This document shows positions 48,204 to 61,400 of a stretch of 64,000 bases of DNA, piece after piece. The stretch lies in the NCBI GenBank assembly GCA_006384855.1, contig VCJN01001372.1, positions 160,150 through 224,149 of the forward strand. The letters run 5' to 3'. The translations under genes and the position numbers were made by a program. The stretch comes from Tetraselmis striata (taxonomy: Eukaryota; Chlorophyta; Chlorodendrophyceae; Chlorodendrales; Chlorodendraceae). A model generated the notes under the pieces. The model was not told where the DNA came from. It saw nothing but the letters and a program-made list of their open reading frames with translations, and did no database searches. Positions within the stretch are counted from its first letter, which is position 1, and each line of letters starts with the position of its first letter.

Positions 48204-49777
48204 TCACTTCGTGGCGATTGCGCTCTGAGAGGGGACTTTGGGCACGGTGGAGGACACCAGCCGGCCGGTGCTTGTGCTGCACACCAGGTTCGCGGGCGTC
48301 TGGCTTGCATCCGAGTCGCTGGCGCATCCTGATGAGCCGGACCTAGGGGAGGCGTGCCAGTACACGAGTAGTGAGCTCCGAGGAAAGGCATGCTCGTTGC
48401 TAGGGCTGCTAGGGCATGGAAGTATCGGCAGGAGGGCATTCAAATCAACGAGTGATGGTGTGACGGGCTGGGATTGTTTCAAAGGCAAACAAGTGAAAGT
48501 GAAAAAGGCAATCAACTGACCCGAAGGACCCGATGTTGCCATTGGTGTCGCCAACATTGGACACGAAGAAGGTCCCAGCTGGAGAATCAAGCGCAGCAGT
48601 GTGTGAGCTCAGGGACCGCCCAATGCGGCTGCAGGTGTAGGTGGGTGCTGCTTGTGAGCATATACATTCATGACGCTAGGGCGAGTTGGTGGTGGCCCAC
48701 CTGGAAAGTAGTCCGCGTCGGCACAATCCTCCTCAATCAGGCTGCGGTCACTGGCAAACATCAGGCCTTCCCCAAAGAGGCTGGTGCCCCAGAACAGCGG
48801 CTCCGTACCCCACCGGTCGCGGGCCGCGACAATGCGGGACGTGTGCTTGTCGAAGATGATGAAGCCATAGTGTCCCTGCGTGGGTGACACATTTGAATTA
48901 AGCATTGTATTAGTCACCATATGGAGGTTTGGGTATGGCCCAACTGGAATGCCTGTGAGGCAAGCATAGCATCCCTACTCGTCTGCAGCGTACCCTCAGT
49001 CGACCAAGCTTGCTAGACGCCAGGCTTGCCTCCGTGATGTCGCACCCGTCGGAGGTTTCCACAATCTCCTTGTATCTCGCCAGGATGAAAGTCGCGTCGT
49101 CCGGAAAGGACAACGGGCGGCCTGCGACCGTCACGCGAAGTCTGTCGATTTCCGGTCAAGCAATAATCAATGGCGCGGCGCGGCATAGAGATGCAAGCAA
49201 GCGCGGCGGCCGTATTGCTTGTGCGGGTCGGCGTGGACGCTGGCCGTACGTTGCAGCTCCCCCGAGAAGTACACCCATACGCCATCCTCGTCGACCAGCG
49301 TGTTGTGCGGCGACTCGACGTACCTGATGCACGTACATGTGGCAAGAAGTTATAGTACGGGCACGTACTTGGATGGCGCCTGGGCGAGGTCATCAGCTCC
49401 AGACTACAATTGCATGCTCTGTGGAGTCGTATCGGCCGGCCATGAAAGCGGGGCGACGAGTCGCGGCTGGTATATTTATACGGGAGCGGCGGCGAGTCGA
49501 GAGGTTGGCCCCGCCGGGGGGGGGGGGGGGGGGGGTCGTACGCGATGCCGTTGCCGCCGTCACCGAATAGCTCCTCGCAGACATAGCTACGCATCCTCAC
49601 CGGAAGACTCTTCGCAAGCACCGACAGCTGCGAGTACATGGCCTCCTCCTCGCACTTTACCTGCATGGTCTTGAGCTTCTTGGTGGGACTTAGAAGATCG
49701 CGCTCTTCCGCAGCCTCGGCAGAACACTCGCCGCGCTGCTGTGGCGCCGCACGCCGCCCGCCGAACACGCAGTACAT
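48204..49777 (-). CDS. Aluminium-induced-protein-like (TSJT1/DUF3700-type) glutaminase-fold protein
   Basis: The core matches plant AILP/TSJT1 proteins, which have the fold of class II glutamine amidotransferase domains: GHYGFIIFDKHTSRIVAARD, then WGTEPLFWGT, MFASDRSLIEEDC and the following FPAGTFFVSN. Exons in transcript order: 49777-49542, 49323-49250, 49121-48994, 48875-48701, 48578-48517, 48467-48204; phases agree, 312 residues. The start MYCVFGG lacks the Cys at residue 2 that a true glutaminase needs (Cys is residue 3), so catalysis is doubtful, as for plant relatives. Between core and start is VDEDGVWVYFSGEL. The last exon is Ser/Pro-rich and not conserved; its donor (TCA|GTTGAT) is weak, and an alternative GTCAGT donor 4 nt upstream would lead to an early stop. 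In plants these proteins respond to stress or auxin; the role in algae is unknown. Confidence 0.75.
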
Positions 49778-51904
49778 TCTGCTCGTAGAAACGACACTAT
49801 GAGCGTAGAACCTCCTTTGGGTTTGTCGCTCGTGAGGCTGGCGAGGCGATAGCAGGCACTGAAGCGCGGGGGGTGGCTGGAAGCGGATGACAGGAAAAAA
49901 AATAACGGTGCGCCGAGTCGACCGTCGGTCGTGACAAACCAAGCTCGTCGTCAAATATTGTCGAGAGCTAAGGCACGAAGCTATCGTCCCCAGAAAAAAA
50001 ATCCTGCGAATATATCTACAGCTTTGTCGCTTCTTTTGCGGCGTCGCGTTGGCTGCTCTGAGCGATAGGGGCACGGCGGGGCTGGGTTGCGTTGTGGATG
50101 CTGAGTTGTCCCACTACCCAAGGATGCTGCCTGATTGTCATCGTAGCATCCGCCCACCCGATGCTGACAGCGACTACTACAAAAACGCGGCAGCAGCAGC
50201 AAAGCGCGTCCGGTGCGCGAGCAGTAGCGACTACTAGTAGCAACCCGACGACCATCGCGACGATCAATTTATTTTTACTTATTTCTGTATTTCTTTTTAT
50301 GACTGTACGAGTATTATTATCTCGTGATTTTTGCGGGGAGTTCGGCGCTTTTGAAAATATGCGAACCCGTCACGCCATATCTAAGCTATTTAGGTTCAGA
50401 GCTGTGTCCCTGGGGTTTCCTGTCCCTCCCTTAACCCTAGGGTATGCGGGTGTCGACAACCGGGCGGCTGCTCGCGGCCTCTACGCCACGCCAATCTCAT
50501 GTGGCGGCCGCCACGGAGCAATGCACGCCCGCCGGGCAAGCTTGGTGCTTTAGCGGCACTGAAATGACACTACATACATACGTGATCATTAGGTATCGAT
50601 GCGCAGGCGACTATAAAATGCTGCGTGCTTACAAGTTGCCGGCAGTAAGGATGGCCTCATCGATGATCCAGTACTAGGACAATCATATGAATTGGGTGAG
50701 CACTACCGCCATCATGCGGTGATGATGTAGCAGCCTCCCCCCCCCTCCCCCCCCCGCCTCCCCCAACTGCACAAGTGTGAATAAGTAAGGCAAGAAAGTT
50801 GGCTCACATGGCGGTAAATCATACTCAATGCATCAGGTGCCCCTGTGCATGAGGAGGTCACCCGCCATCCACATAGCATCTAAATATGTATAAAACGGGA
50901 TTCAAATGATGAGTAGCAACAGCAGTGCATTGAAACAGTTTCATTCTGATGCGGCACTATTGTTGCACGGCATCAATGCGCCAGACGGACTCCAGCAGGA
51001 CTGAGCGGGCCAGACTTTATTGCCAAGGGGAGGTTTCGTAGACTGCAAGGGCAAGAACAACGGTGCACTGGCCGGCGGTAGTCTAAACCATTGACAGAGG
51101 TATGCAGTGGGCAACACCCATCAGCGCCCTACCCGCCCTGAGGCGTGTGTAATATATCGTGTTCAAGGGGTTGTTCATTTCTAGGAGCTTTAATAACGGT
51201 ATATGATGTCCAACTCTGCAGTATTATTGCTGGCAGGATTTGCAGTTTGCATATGGGGATAATGCCGCGAAGGATAAATCACATCCGTCCTAGTCCTATG
51301 CTGGTCTGGTCTATGTTTCCCGTTGGCTACGGGTGCCGGCGCACCTACAATAAAATCACTTATCAATTAGTATCGGAAGCCTCGAATGGGGTTTGCGTGC
51401 AAGCTAGAAGAACATCCGCTACAGCAGTTCCGTTTCATCCTTGGACCATCTACATCATTGAACCAATATCCTGTGCGTTATTATTTCGAATTAACGTAGA
51501 TGATAGACGTCATCTTCACTATCCCTACTAACATCAGGGCATAGCCCGCTCTTGTATTCTTGCGATGTTCCTATAACCGCGCCGGCACCCGGTTGTTTGG
51601 TTGGGACAAATGGCAAGTACAGCGCCGCCAATCCCAGTATAATAAGATGTCAGTGTTGCAATCGAACGTGTCCATGGACAGGTTCGATACGCACCCACCG
51701 TAGTAGCCATCCCACTCGACAATGGACCGTCAGCAGCCGGCCACTCGCGCCCTGCGATTTGAAATGAATTACAGACATTTCGTTGATACTGTTTGCAACC
51801 GTGCGCAGGCAGGGGACACCCTTTGCAGTTGTATCCGGCCCCAGTCTTCGGTGCCAATTAGGGCTTATCCTTGACCTAATACGCCGCACCTACTGTCCCG
51901 AGGC
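49778..51904. other. Intergenic region between AILP-like gene and PAM
   Basis: About 2.1 kb with no supported gene. It contains the 5' flank of the AILP-like gene and the 3' flank of PAM, plus short C-rich runs near 50738-50762. Confidence 0.5.
51769..51773 (-). promoter_or_regulatory. Putative TGTAA poly(A) signal of PAM
   Basis: TGTAA on the minus strand ~132 nt after the PAM stop codon. Confidence 0.45.
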
Positions 51905-54900
51905 CTAACGAGGCTGCATGTCTCCCAGGCTGCGCCACAGGAAGAACGCGACCCCCGCCAAGAGCAATCCTGCGAGGCGGCGGGAGGCCGGCCGTCAGTC
52001 GTTTGCGCTGTGGCACCATCAGTGTGGCGGCGGCACCAAAGATTGAGGCAGGGAGGGGCAGAGTGCAGCAGAGGGGAAAGCGGGTCGGGGGCGGGCTACG
52101 CGTACCCAGTGGCACGCCGTACATGTACAGCTGCCAGATCGCTTCCCCCACATCCACCTGCGCGGCGACGCGGTCCATGGGTTACACCAGGTTGTTGGTG
52201 CATGGCACACGACAGTCGGGTAGGTGGTCTGCCGCTGCGCCCAGTCACATTGTGCAGGGCTCTAAACCCTAAAAAGGAAACTGGGCGCGCGCTGGTCTCT
52301 GCAGCTCGCTACCCGGTGGGGTCGACTGCCATTATGAGATTTCTAGGTTCCATGGGCTAGGGTTTTGAGGTTTCAGAGAATTCATCGGATTATAGGTCTC
52401 ACGAGCTTAGGTTTTTTGTGTGTTCAAGGAGGGTTTCAAGAATAGGGTTTTAGTTGTTTACGTTGAGTTCCCTAACCCTTAAACCCTAAACATCTTCACC
52501 TACCAGGGCATCATGGTTCGCATGGCCCCCTGACTGGCTGGCTGTTGCCGGCATCCAGTCCATCATATTAGGGTTTGGGTCATCATGTGTGTGTGTGTGT
52601 GTGCCGCACCTCGTCGTGCAGGAGGATGGTGGGCTCGCCGTCCTCATCCGTGGGGCCGGACGCCACCACGGGCACCGTTGTGGCGGCCCTCCGCGTGCGC
52701 AGGTTGGTGCTCACCCCCAGCCAGCCAGACGACCCGGCCATGCCCGGCTCCACCTGCTGCTGCTCCCAGTCGAACCTGCGGCAATCCCAGGGCATTGCTA
52801 ATTTACGAACTCTGCAACATGAAAACCCTAATCATCGACTGCTTCGAGGGGTACATGGGGGCTGCAGTTGTATAATCACAAAGAAACCGTTGATGAAACC
52901 CGAATCTGATTCACATCCAGGTTCGCATTGATTTAGGCGGGGTCAATACGGTGTCTGTCACGGGTTATTGCAAACCCTTAAACCCTAGCATCCGCCCGCG
53001 GCCGGGGGGGCGGGGGGGGGGGGGGGGGGGCATGCCTGAAGAGGCTCCCGCCGCCCGTGGAGGTGGTGTCCCCGACAAACATGGCGATCGCGCGCTCCCG
53101 CACCTCATTCTGCGGCGGGGGCAGCCGTCGGGGGAATCAGCTAGGGAGGGTCCACGTGAAGACTGGACCAACGATCAGGATCGGATGCATCACTCACATC
53201 CGGACCGCAGTGGGATGTTTTTCTTGCTTTATAGGGGCCAATCTGCCCAAGGCATCTCTGATCAGACAGCGCGCGGGGCCAGTCGGACTCAGCTGATGCG
53301 TCTGGAAGTTGGCCGTGATGGATCAATTGACACAAATATGAGCTATCTGATCAGAGAGACGTCCAATCCTCCACTCAGCTGATGCGTCTGGCGCTTGGCC
53401 GTGGTGGATCGATTGACACGACTATTGACCGGACCGGATCATGACCTTGGTCTGTACGAGCCAATTCAGTAGCCCTATGTGCATCCACAAATACTGTAAC
53501 CACGCTTTATACGGCTCGCAGTATGTGATAGTTTTTGACCCCCCTCCCCCGGAAATGACCGAGAAATATTATCGTCCTGAAATTTATCAGAATACAACCC
53601 GAATAACGCACGGATATTCCGAATCGTTGCTGCACAGAGAATATTCAATATTCTTTATTGGGCCCGAGAACCAAAATTAAATGTCTCGGTACGGCGCCAC
53701 TTATGATGATAGTTTGTTTTCACTGTTGTTACCATTACCATCCGGCGCATTGATCATATCATAATCAGAATCTGATGACATCAAGATCGAATCAGATCAT
53801 AACCCATCATGACATTTAAACCACCACTTCGTCAACATCTGTGGTCTTCACGCCGTGGCCCCTGATGCGGACCCTCGGAGGACAGCGGGTCTGTCTGCCC
53901 GTAGGTGCGCGCGGCCGACGCGCCCATGCAGGGGCGCCAGGGGGCGGGCGCACCTGGCTGTGCGCGTCGGGGATGAGGGCGATGTCGTGCGGCGCGCCTT
54001 GCGAGGTGTCCGCGCTGCTGATCTCCCAGTGTGCCGTGAGGCGGAGGGTGCCAAGACTGCGAGCGCGTCACGGGTTAGTGGCGTTGGCGGGCTCTTTACC
54101 CCCTCCCCCCGGAAAAACATCCTAGACAGATTTGGGGTTTAAGGTACACGAAACCCAAAGCCCAGATCCCACACACCCCAGGCAAAAGCGCTGATGCACC
54201 GAAAACGGGCCTTACGCTAAGCCTCAAACTGCATGCACCCTATACAAACATCCGCTGCGGTTTCGTCTGCATTTGACCTCTGGCAGGTAGGGCGAGTTCT
54301 TATTTGAGGTGTTCTTTTTGATATTGACGTGGTGGCGCCCGTAAATACATTGGGGCCATGCCCGCCTCCCGCCTCCCGCGTCCTTGCCTTTGCCTTTCAT
54401 TCCTCTCCGCTGTCGTTCTAAAAAGAAAAAGGCCAATCCTCATCCGGAGAAGCATTGCACTTTGCCACTTTGTTGGAGCATAACAACATGGCGTTGCCTT
54501 CGTTGCGATTCTAGAGGGGAAAACACGGCCGGGTAGGCCACATCCATCGAAATACACCCCAGGATCGTCGGTGCGTGTAACGCTGCAGTTGCCGATATGT
54601 CTCATGCTTTCAGGGGGGCACCAAGGGTATTGGACGCTCCGGTATACGAGGTGCTCTGCAGGGTACACCATATCCTGAGAAAACTCCAGCCGGTTGCATG
54701 CGCCGCATCCGTTGCCATGGAAAATGAGATGCAAACATGGCCTGTGGAGTAGTGATTCCAATGTATCACAAGAATCGAGTATAAACCAAACTATACTCGA
54801 TTCTTTTGATAGATTGAAATATATCATCCATTAACTGTAGTATACTAATACAGTAATCATGGAATCCAGACTTTCTGTGAATTTACGCTGCGCGGCGACT

Positions 54901-55417
54901 CGGGGTCTGTGACTTCTCGACGGGTGCCGGCTCACCGATGGGAGCCCTTATTGTGAGCCTTAAGCTGGGCTTTCTCGCAACAATGAAATAGCGCCTGCGA
55001 TAGTTATGCTACTGGTTTGCCTTGGTTTGATCCTCTGGCAGGTAAGGCGGGGTCTTATCCGCCGAGGTCTTATTACTGCGCTGGCCCCCGCCGTTTTTTT
55101 CTCGCCCCCGGGACGGGACCGGCAGCAGTGACACACTTGCAGTGTCTCTACGGCGGCCGTTTAGGCAGCGATCCAGTTACGGATGAAGGCCCTGCTGGGT
55201 AGCCGGCGCTCCGTTATAATGATCAAGCAAGTTGCCGAAGCATTCTGCAAGACTAATTGAAGGCCAGTGACGGAAGTTCTGACACTGTTTGGATCGCCGT
55301 CTAAAACACTGCACTCAAAATACCCGGCACTGACCACGAAAGATCTGTGTTACCCGCCGCATCGTCTGAGGCACGCTTCGACAGGTCAGCACAGCCCACA
55401 AATACAAGCAATTAAGC

Positions 55418-55448
<31 letters not shown>

Positions 55449-58400
55449 AGCAAAGTGCGGCCCGACTCACTGCTGCATCAAGGTCTGCGTGTCCAGCCTT
55501 GCCACAAAGGATTTCCCGGGCGCCTGCCACAGCAGCGCGAAGATGCTGCCATAGGGGCCTGCGCAGGGTTGGGAGGCGGGGAAGGGGGGTGAGTGCCGGC
55601 GCCTGAAGACGCCTTGCGAGTGCACAGGAGGAAGGGGGGGGGATTTCAGGGCTTTCAGGGTTTTATTTGATTGTTATCCAGGGTTTGATAAGTGTCAGTT
55701 TTCTCATTGAGGGTTTGAGAAGTTAGGTTCTGGGTAGGGCATTAGGGCTTTAGGTTTACGTTGGGTTTTGTCGCGCTTTTGCACATCCGGTTCTTTCACG
55801 TAGTGCTGGGGTTTAGATGATTTTAGGGTTTGAGGGTTTATGGCTGAGGGTTTGCGGAGGGGCAGGATTTCAGGTCTTAAGGTTTAACTTTGGTTTTTTC
55901 GGAGTTTAAGAATGTCATCAGGTCTTTTCACAGTGTTACGGGTTTAGAAGAATCTAGGTTTCACAGGGTTTGGGGGATCAAGGGGTGGGCGGCGGAGCGC
56001 GGTGTCACCTGGGGTGAGCGCGTAGGGGTGGCCCAGCTCCGCCGTGGAAACATGAGCCCTGTGGAGCTCTTTCCCATCCGTCAGCTGGAAGACACGCACC
56101 TGCACAGGAAGCAGGCCGTGGTAGGGTCGGGGGTGTTTGTGGTGGTGGGGGGGGGGGGAGGGAGGGAGGACACGGAGGCGGGTCAGCAGGGCCGCGACAC
56201 ATCTGAGAGCAGCGTTTCAGCCGTTGACACGCACAGCACTGCCTGACGACATTGGCAGGCGGAGTGCATATTGAGACACCGAGTGGAGTGCTGTACATTA
56301 GAATAACCACGAAGAGTCGTCATACCCACATGTAAAGACTCTGTCGTGTCCACATCTTGTCCACTATTTTGCCCAATCAACAGGTACCATGGCGGGCAGG
56401 CGGGCAGGGAAGGGGGGGGGGGGGGGGGGGCACACTTTGGGGTTGTGCGTCGCAAATTTCTTGTCGAAACCCTCGCAGAGAAAAGTGTTATATAAGAGAA
56501 AAGTGATACATATGTATATAATAAGTGTATATATAAAGTGTCCATATAAAGTCGAAATATATCAGAATGAGTCACGAATCCAACAGAGGAGTATCAGCGC
56601 ACGGAGGCGAGTCAATTCACGTTTCGGACCCGAGAGCCAAATTAAATGGTACACGTATGGACGCGCACCACACATGCGGTGGATGGTATTCGTATTTCCC
56701 TAATCAAGCACGGTGCGAGGGGCCAGTTCAAACACAGTAACACACAATGTCATTTTATATATAAACAATGTTATCATTTGCATCATGATATTATATATAT
56801 AAAACACATATATACCCGTGTGTACAGCACCGCAAAAGCATCAGTACCCTGGTACTGATGCTTTTACAGTGATGTAGATTCGGGTATATGTATGTGTATG
56901 AGTATGCAGGGTGGACTGTGAAAAATCATGCTGTGGCGAATGTGTTGCGCAGAGTACTTCCTCTTGGTGTTCGAGAGCTATCTATGCCTGTGGTGTTACC
57001 AGCGACTTCGGCGTATCGGGGGGGGGGGGGGGGGGCTAAGTGCGCTTAATAACCGATGACCAAGCAAGGGTGGCCATTTGCTGGCGACTTGAGGGACTTC
57101 TAGGGGACTCCGTATACTATCCGAGAGCATGACGGCGGAGCGTCGGGGGAGGCCATGACACCCTCCTCGGGCGCAGCAGCAGCTTTGGCAAGGCGGGCTG
57201 CTTTGAGGTGTGGTGAGATCTAAGCTTGCCACGTTTTACTCCAACTCACCAACGGCCGGGGTTCGCCCAAGTCGACACATTCGGTTGTTGGAGGGCGGTT
57301 ATATTATCCCCGACTACCCGTAACCAATTTGGCGACTTGGTGATATTATCAAGTGTAGAGCCATCTGAACAAAGATGGGAATGTGATGATTACGTGACAG
57401 TAGCTAATCCGGGATCAAAATCACAACGATGTTTGACGACCCCTGGCGGTATTACTCCGTGTCCCGCTGCGCCGGATAGCTGCACTGACATTTGAACGCT
57501 GCAGGTCAGCAAAGAGGGGGGGGGGGGGGGCATGGGTAGGCACCAGCGAGTTGAGGCGGTCCGCCACCAGCAGCCGGTCGTGGCACTCGTCCAGGACGAG
57601 CGAGTGCGGGATGCGCATGGGGTGCTCCGACCCGTGGCCCAGCACGCGGATCAGCTCCCCCGCCGCGCTGCCGCCGCCACGCGGGTCAGTACTGAAGTGT
57701 CAGTGCGCATTCATATGCACTCTTGCGCATTACTCGGCAGCCAGCCGCATCAGAACTACTAAATGTACCGCGCGTAAGACTAAGCACACTCTCGATTTGG
57801 GCAGAATCTACATCACGGATGTTGTTGAATTCCCCCCCCCCCCCCCCTAAAAGAGTGTGTGGGTGGGGGGAGGGGGGGATATACAATACACATAGCCAAC
57901 AAACATCGGAGCACATCCGAAAATGCACTAAGGAAGCATCGAGGCAATAGCGCAAAATATGTTACTATTTGGGGCTAGGTTTGATAATCAGGGCGGTACC
58001 CCATAATGCGCAGGCTGCCGTGCAGACGTGTGGCTCAAACAACAAGGTTTCGCTATTCAAGGTATACCTGTGCTATCCGCCTTTATCCACGCGTGGGTGT
58101 TTTGCTCGTACTATCCCCCCCCAAACTCGTTAATGGCAGCTTTGGCCATGGGGACAGCTCAGCCCCAGCATGAGAAAGGATGTGGTGGAGGAAGGGGGGG
58201 GGGGGGTCACCTGAAGTGGGCAACACGGGAGTTGCAATAACCGTCAGCGACGTAAAATTCGCCGTTAAGGGCCACCGCCACCTACCGCCAGGAGACAACA
58301 GCCATCAGGTCGATGGAGGCAGCACGAGGAGAGAAGGCCGGGGAGAGGGGGGCGGGGGGCGGGGGGGGGCGGAGGGGGAGGGGCTTGCCTGTGTCGGCAT

Positions 58401-61400
58401 GCAAAAGCCGTTCTCGCTATGGTCGGGCTCCAGCTTCACGCCCAGCTCGAGCAGCTTGGTACCATCAGGGGCAAACTTGAAGACCTACAGGCATGGCAAG
58501 GTGGCAAGGGGGCAGGAGTCAGCCTGGTCAGCGGAGCGGGATAATCAGGGGGTAAGCAGGATAATGCCCGGGGGGTTCCGTGTACCTACATTCCCATCAC
58601 TTTGAGCATGATTTGTGACGGAGCGCTATTGACTGTTTCGTGTTTTAGGATTTCAAAACCCTAAACATAAAAAAATGTAAATCTCGTCATTTTCAAAGAC
58701 AAAACCCTTAAACCGGCAGTTGTGATTACATTTGCTAATAGTCTGGACCTACGATCCGGTTGGGCCGAATAGCAATCGCACTTAAGTGTAACCGTACGAA
58801 CAAACGCTCACTCACTTCTTGTAACAACCAGGCATCGGGTTAAAGGTTTTCACTTCTTGTAACGACCAGGCATCGGGTTTAGGATTTCGGTAACAATCAC
58901 TTGTTGCGACCGCTATTGGTCCGTAGCTGCACTGTCATTACTTGTTTTAAATTGGTACACGGCAGTGCCCGTACGGAGCTTTAAACTACGGCGGCAATAA
59001 CGTGAAATTGACCTAACATGTCCTTATTCTACAGTTGGTCGATAATGCTGACAAGAACATAAAGTGGGCAACACAACAAACAGCCAAAAAGTGGGTAGCG
59101 AGATAAATAAAGACCAGAAAACCCGATGAAGGGCCGAGGATGACAGAGCAGGCAATGACCGCTCGTTTTCACCAGTGATGCGGGGAGCAACATGTTAAGA
59201 TGTTGGGGATTTTGGGGGGGGGGGGGGGGGGGAGGGGAGTGTGGCGTCCTCACGGAGGCCGGCGGCGGTGGCGGCGCACCTGGTGCAGCCCGGTGTCGGT
59301 GAGCCAGAGGTTGCCCTCATGGTCGATGGTGAGGCCGTGCGGCATGTAGAAGACGCCGGCGCCCCATGAGCGCAGCACCGCGCCGCTGTCGCGGTCCACC
59401 TCCAGGATGCAGTCCTCCTGCGGTGGCAGCGGCGGTCCGGTTGAGGCGCAGGCCTGGCGGGACTGCAGTGCTGACCCCTTGTCCAAGCCAGCCTTTACAA
59501 GCCACAGATCCGGAAGCATATTCAAGACATCGGCAACCCGCATTGATTCGAGTCCATTAATGCGCTTGTTGCGGAGGGATGATGTACCCATGACAGTGGC
59601 CGGACACCCCCTCGCTGCCCCCGTGCAGCTCTTGAAGAAGCTCCCATTTGGCGCCCAAGATACCAGGTAAAATAGAGTGTTTACCGGCTGCATTAGACTC
59701 GCCAGTCGTGATGGCTTTCACATACTCATCAGAAACACGATATCAAAAGCTTGATAAATATACTTGCTCTGACGTACTATCGGTACAGGTAGCTACTACC
59801 AGAAGCGACTGTGAGAGCGGTGAGATTGCAAGAGGCTCGGAGCAAGGAGTGATTGGCCTTTCCGGGGGTTGTAGGGGGGGGGGGGGGGGGGGGTGCCTTG
59901 ATGGGCTCCTCGTAGCGCGTGCGGTGGTTGTACGCAAAGGAATGTGAGTCCCAGACCCGGCTCCCCCGGTGGAACACCCACAGCCGTCCGCCCTCCACCG
60001 CCTCGATGCCCGCCACCTGCACGCGCCATGGTTCCAGAGGTTGCCAGACTCAGGACCCAGGGGGGGCAAGGTGGGGGGGGGGGGGGGGGGGGGGGCAAAG
60101 TTGCCGGGTGAGCGGCCCCAGCTGCCGCGCCGTACCTGGCCCATGATGGGTGACTGCACCCTCCAGCTGCCGCCTTCGCAGCAGCGGCACCTCGGGGCTC
60201 GTTGGCGCGGCGCCGGACACTGATGGGGTGTGCGGCATGGCGGGGGGGGGGGGGGGGGGGAGGCAGAGGGCGGGGCAGGGATCAACAGTGCATACCAGCG
60301 GCCCCCAACTACCGTGCGACACCTGTGAGGTATAAACATAGCCTAGCTTATTCCCTCGAATAGGGAGGGGGTCACAAACAGTAATGTATAGTATGGGTGT
60401 GGCGTATACCCGGGGTGAAATTCTAGGTCATGGTGACATGGCCCTTCATCATGGCCTAGGCGTGCGGGGGGGGAGGGGGGGGGGGGGGGCGCAGGGAGGA
60501 GGCGGGGGGGGGAAGGGGCGGGGGGGGGGGCACCATCAGAAGCGCCGCGCCCGGCGCAGTTGCTGTAAAACGGCAGCTCGCTGTGCAGCATGAGGTACGA
60601 GTTGCACATCTCGTCGTTGTGGGTGTAGCCTGAGGCAGACGAGCACACCGGCTCAGCGCACAGGATGAGCGCCCCCGGGGCCTGGAGAGAGGAGGTTCAG
60701 GCACGCCCTGGCAACGAGAAGAAGGGCAGAGGGGGCCTAAAATGAGGAGGCGTGATTCACCGACGGCGGTGGTTGTCTCCCTGGAGGTGGAGTCGAACGT
60801 GCAGCTGGCGGTGAGCTTGGACCCGCGTGGCAGCAGCAGCTCCCCGTTTGGCAGGGGGTAGAAGCCCTTCGCAGTGATTTTGGGGGACCAAAAAGGGGGT
60901 GAGGGAGGAGTACTTAGGGGGATTTAAACCACAGGGACCATAGCACACAATTGGATTGTCTTTGAGGGTCCATTGTGAGCGCTTAGCAGCACGGAGCCGA
61001 CCATTGGTGATGTTTTTGTGGTACGGTCCGAAAGAAGATAACACCTCCTTCGGGCCCCAGCCCCCCCTCCTCACCCCGCTCTGCGCACCTGCGGCTCCTG
61101 CGGGTCCTGGTCCACCACCAGCCGCTCGCTGCCGTTGCGCACCGCGTGGTTCAGCTTCACCGAGCGGCCCAGAGAGTGGGTGTGCGCGCGCATGGCGAAC
61201 CCGCGCACCGGCATCATCGAGTTCACGCAGCACCACATCCCCACGTGGTGCGCGGGCCTCCTGCACGACACACATGCGCCACCACAGGTTGAGAGGGGGA
61301 CCTTGTGTGCGGCACCGCGCACGACCGGCAGCGCATGCCATGGTCAGCCACACGGTGCGCTCTGCTGGGGAAGGACGTGCATCCGGTCCCTGGCACCCTG

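Noticed and set aside
52250-52990. True telomere or chromosome end
   Set aside because: The words are scattered and inside an expressed-looking gene; no array.
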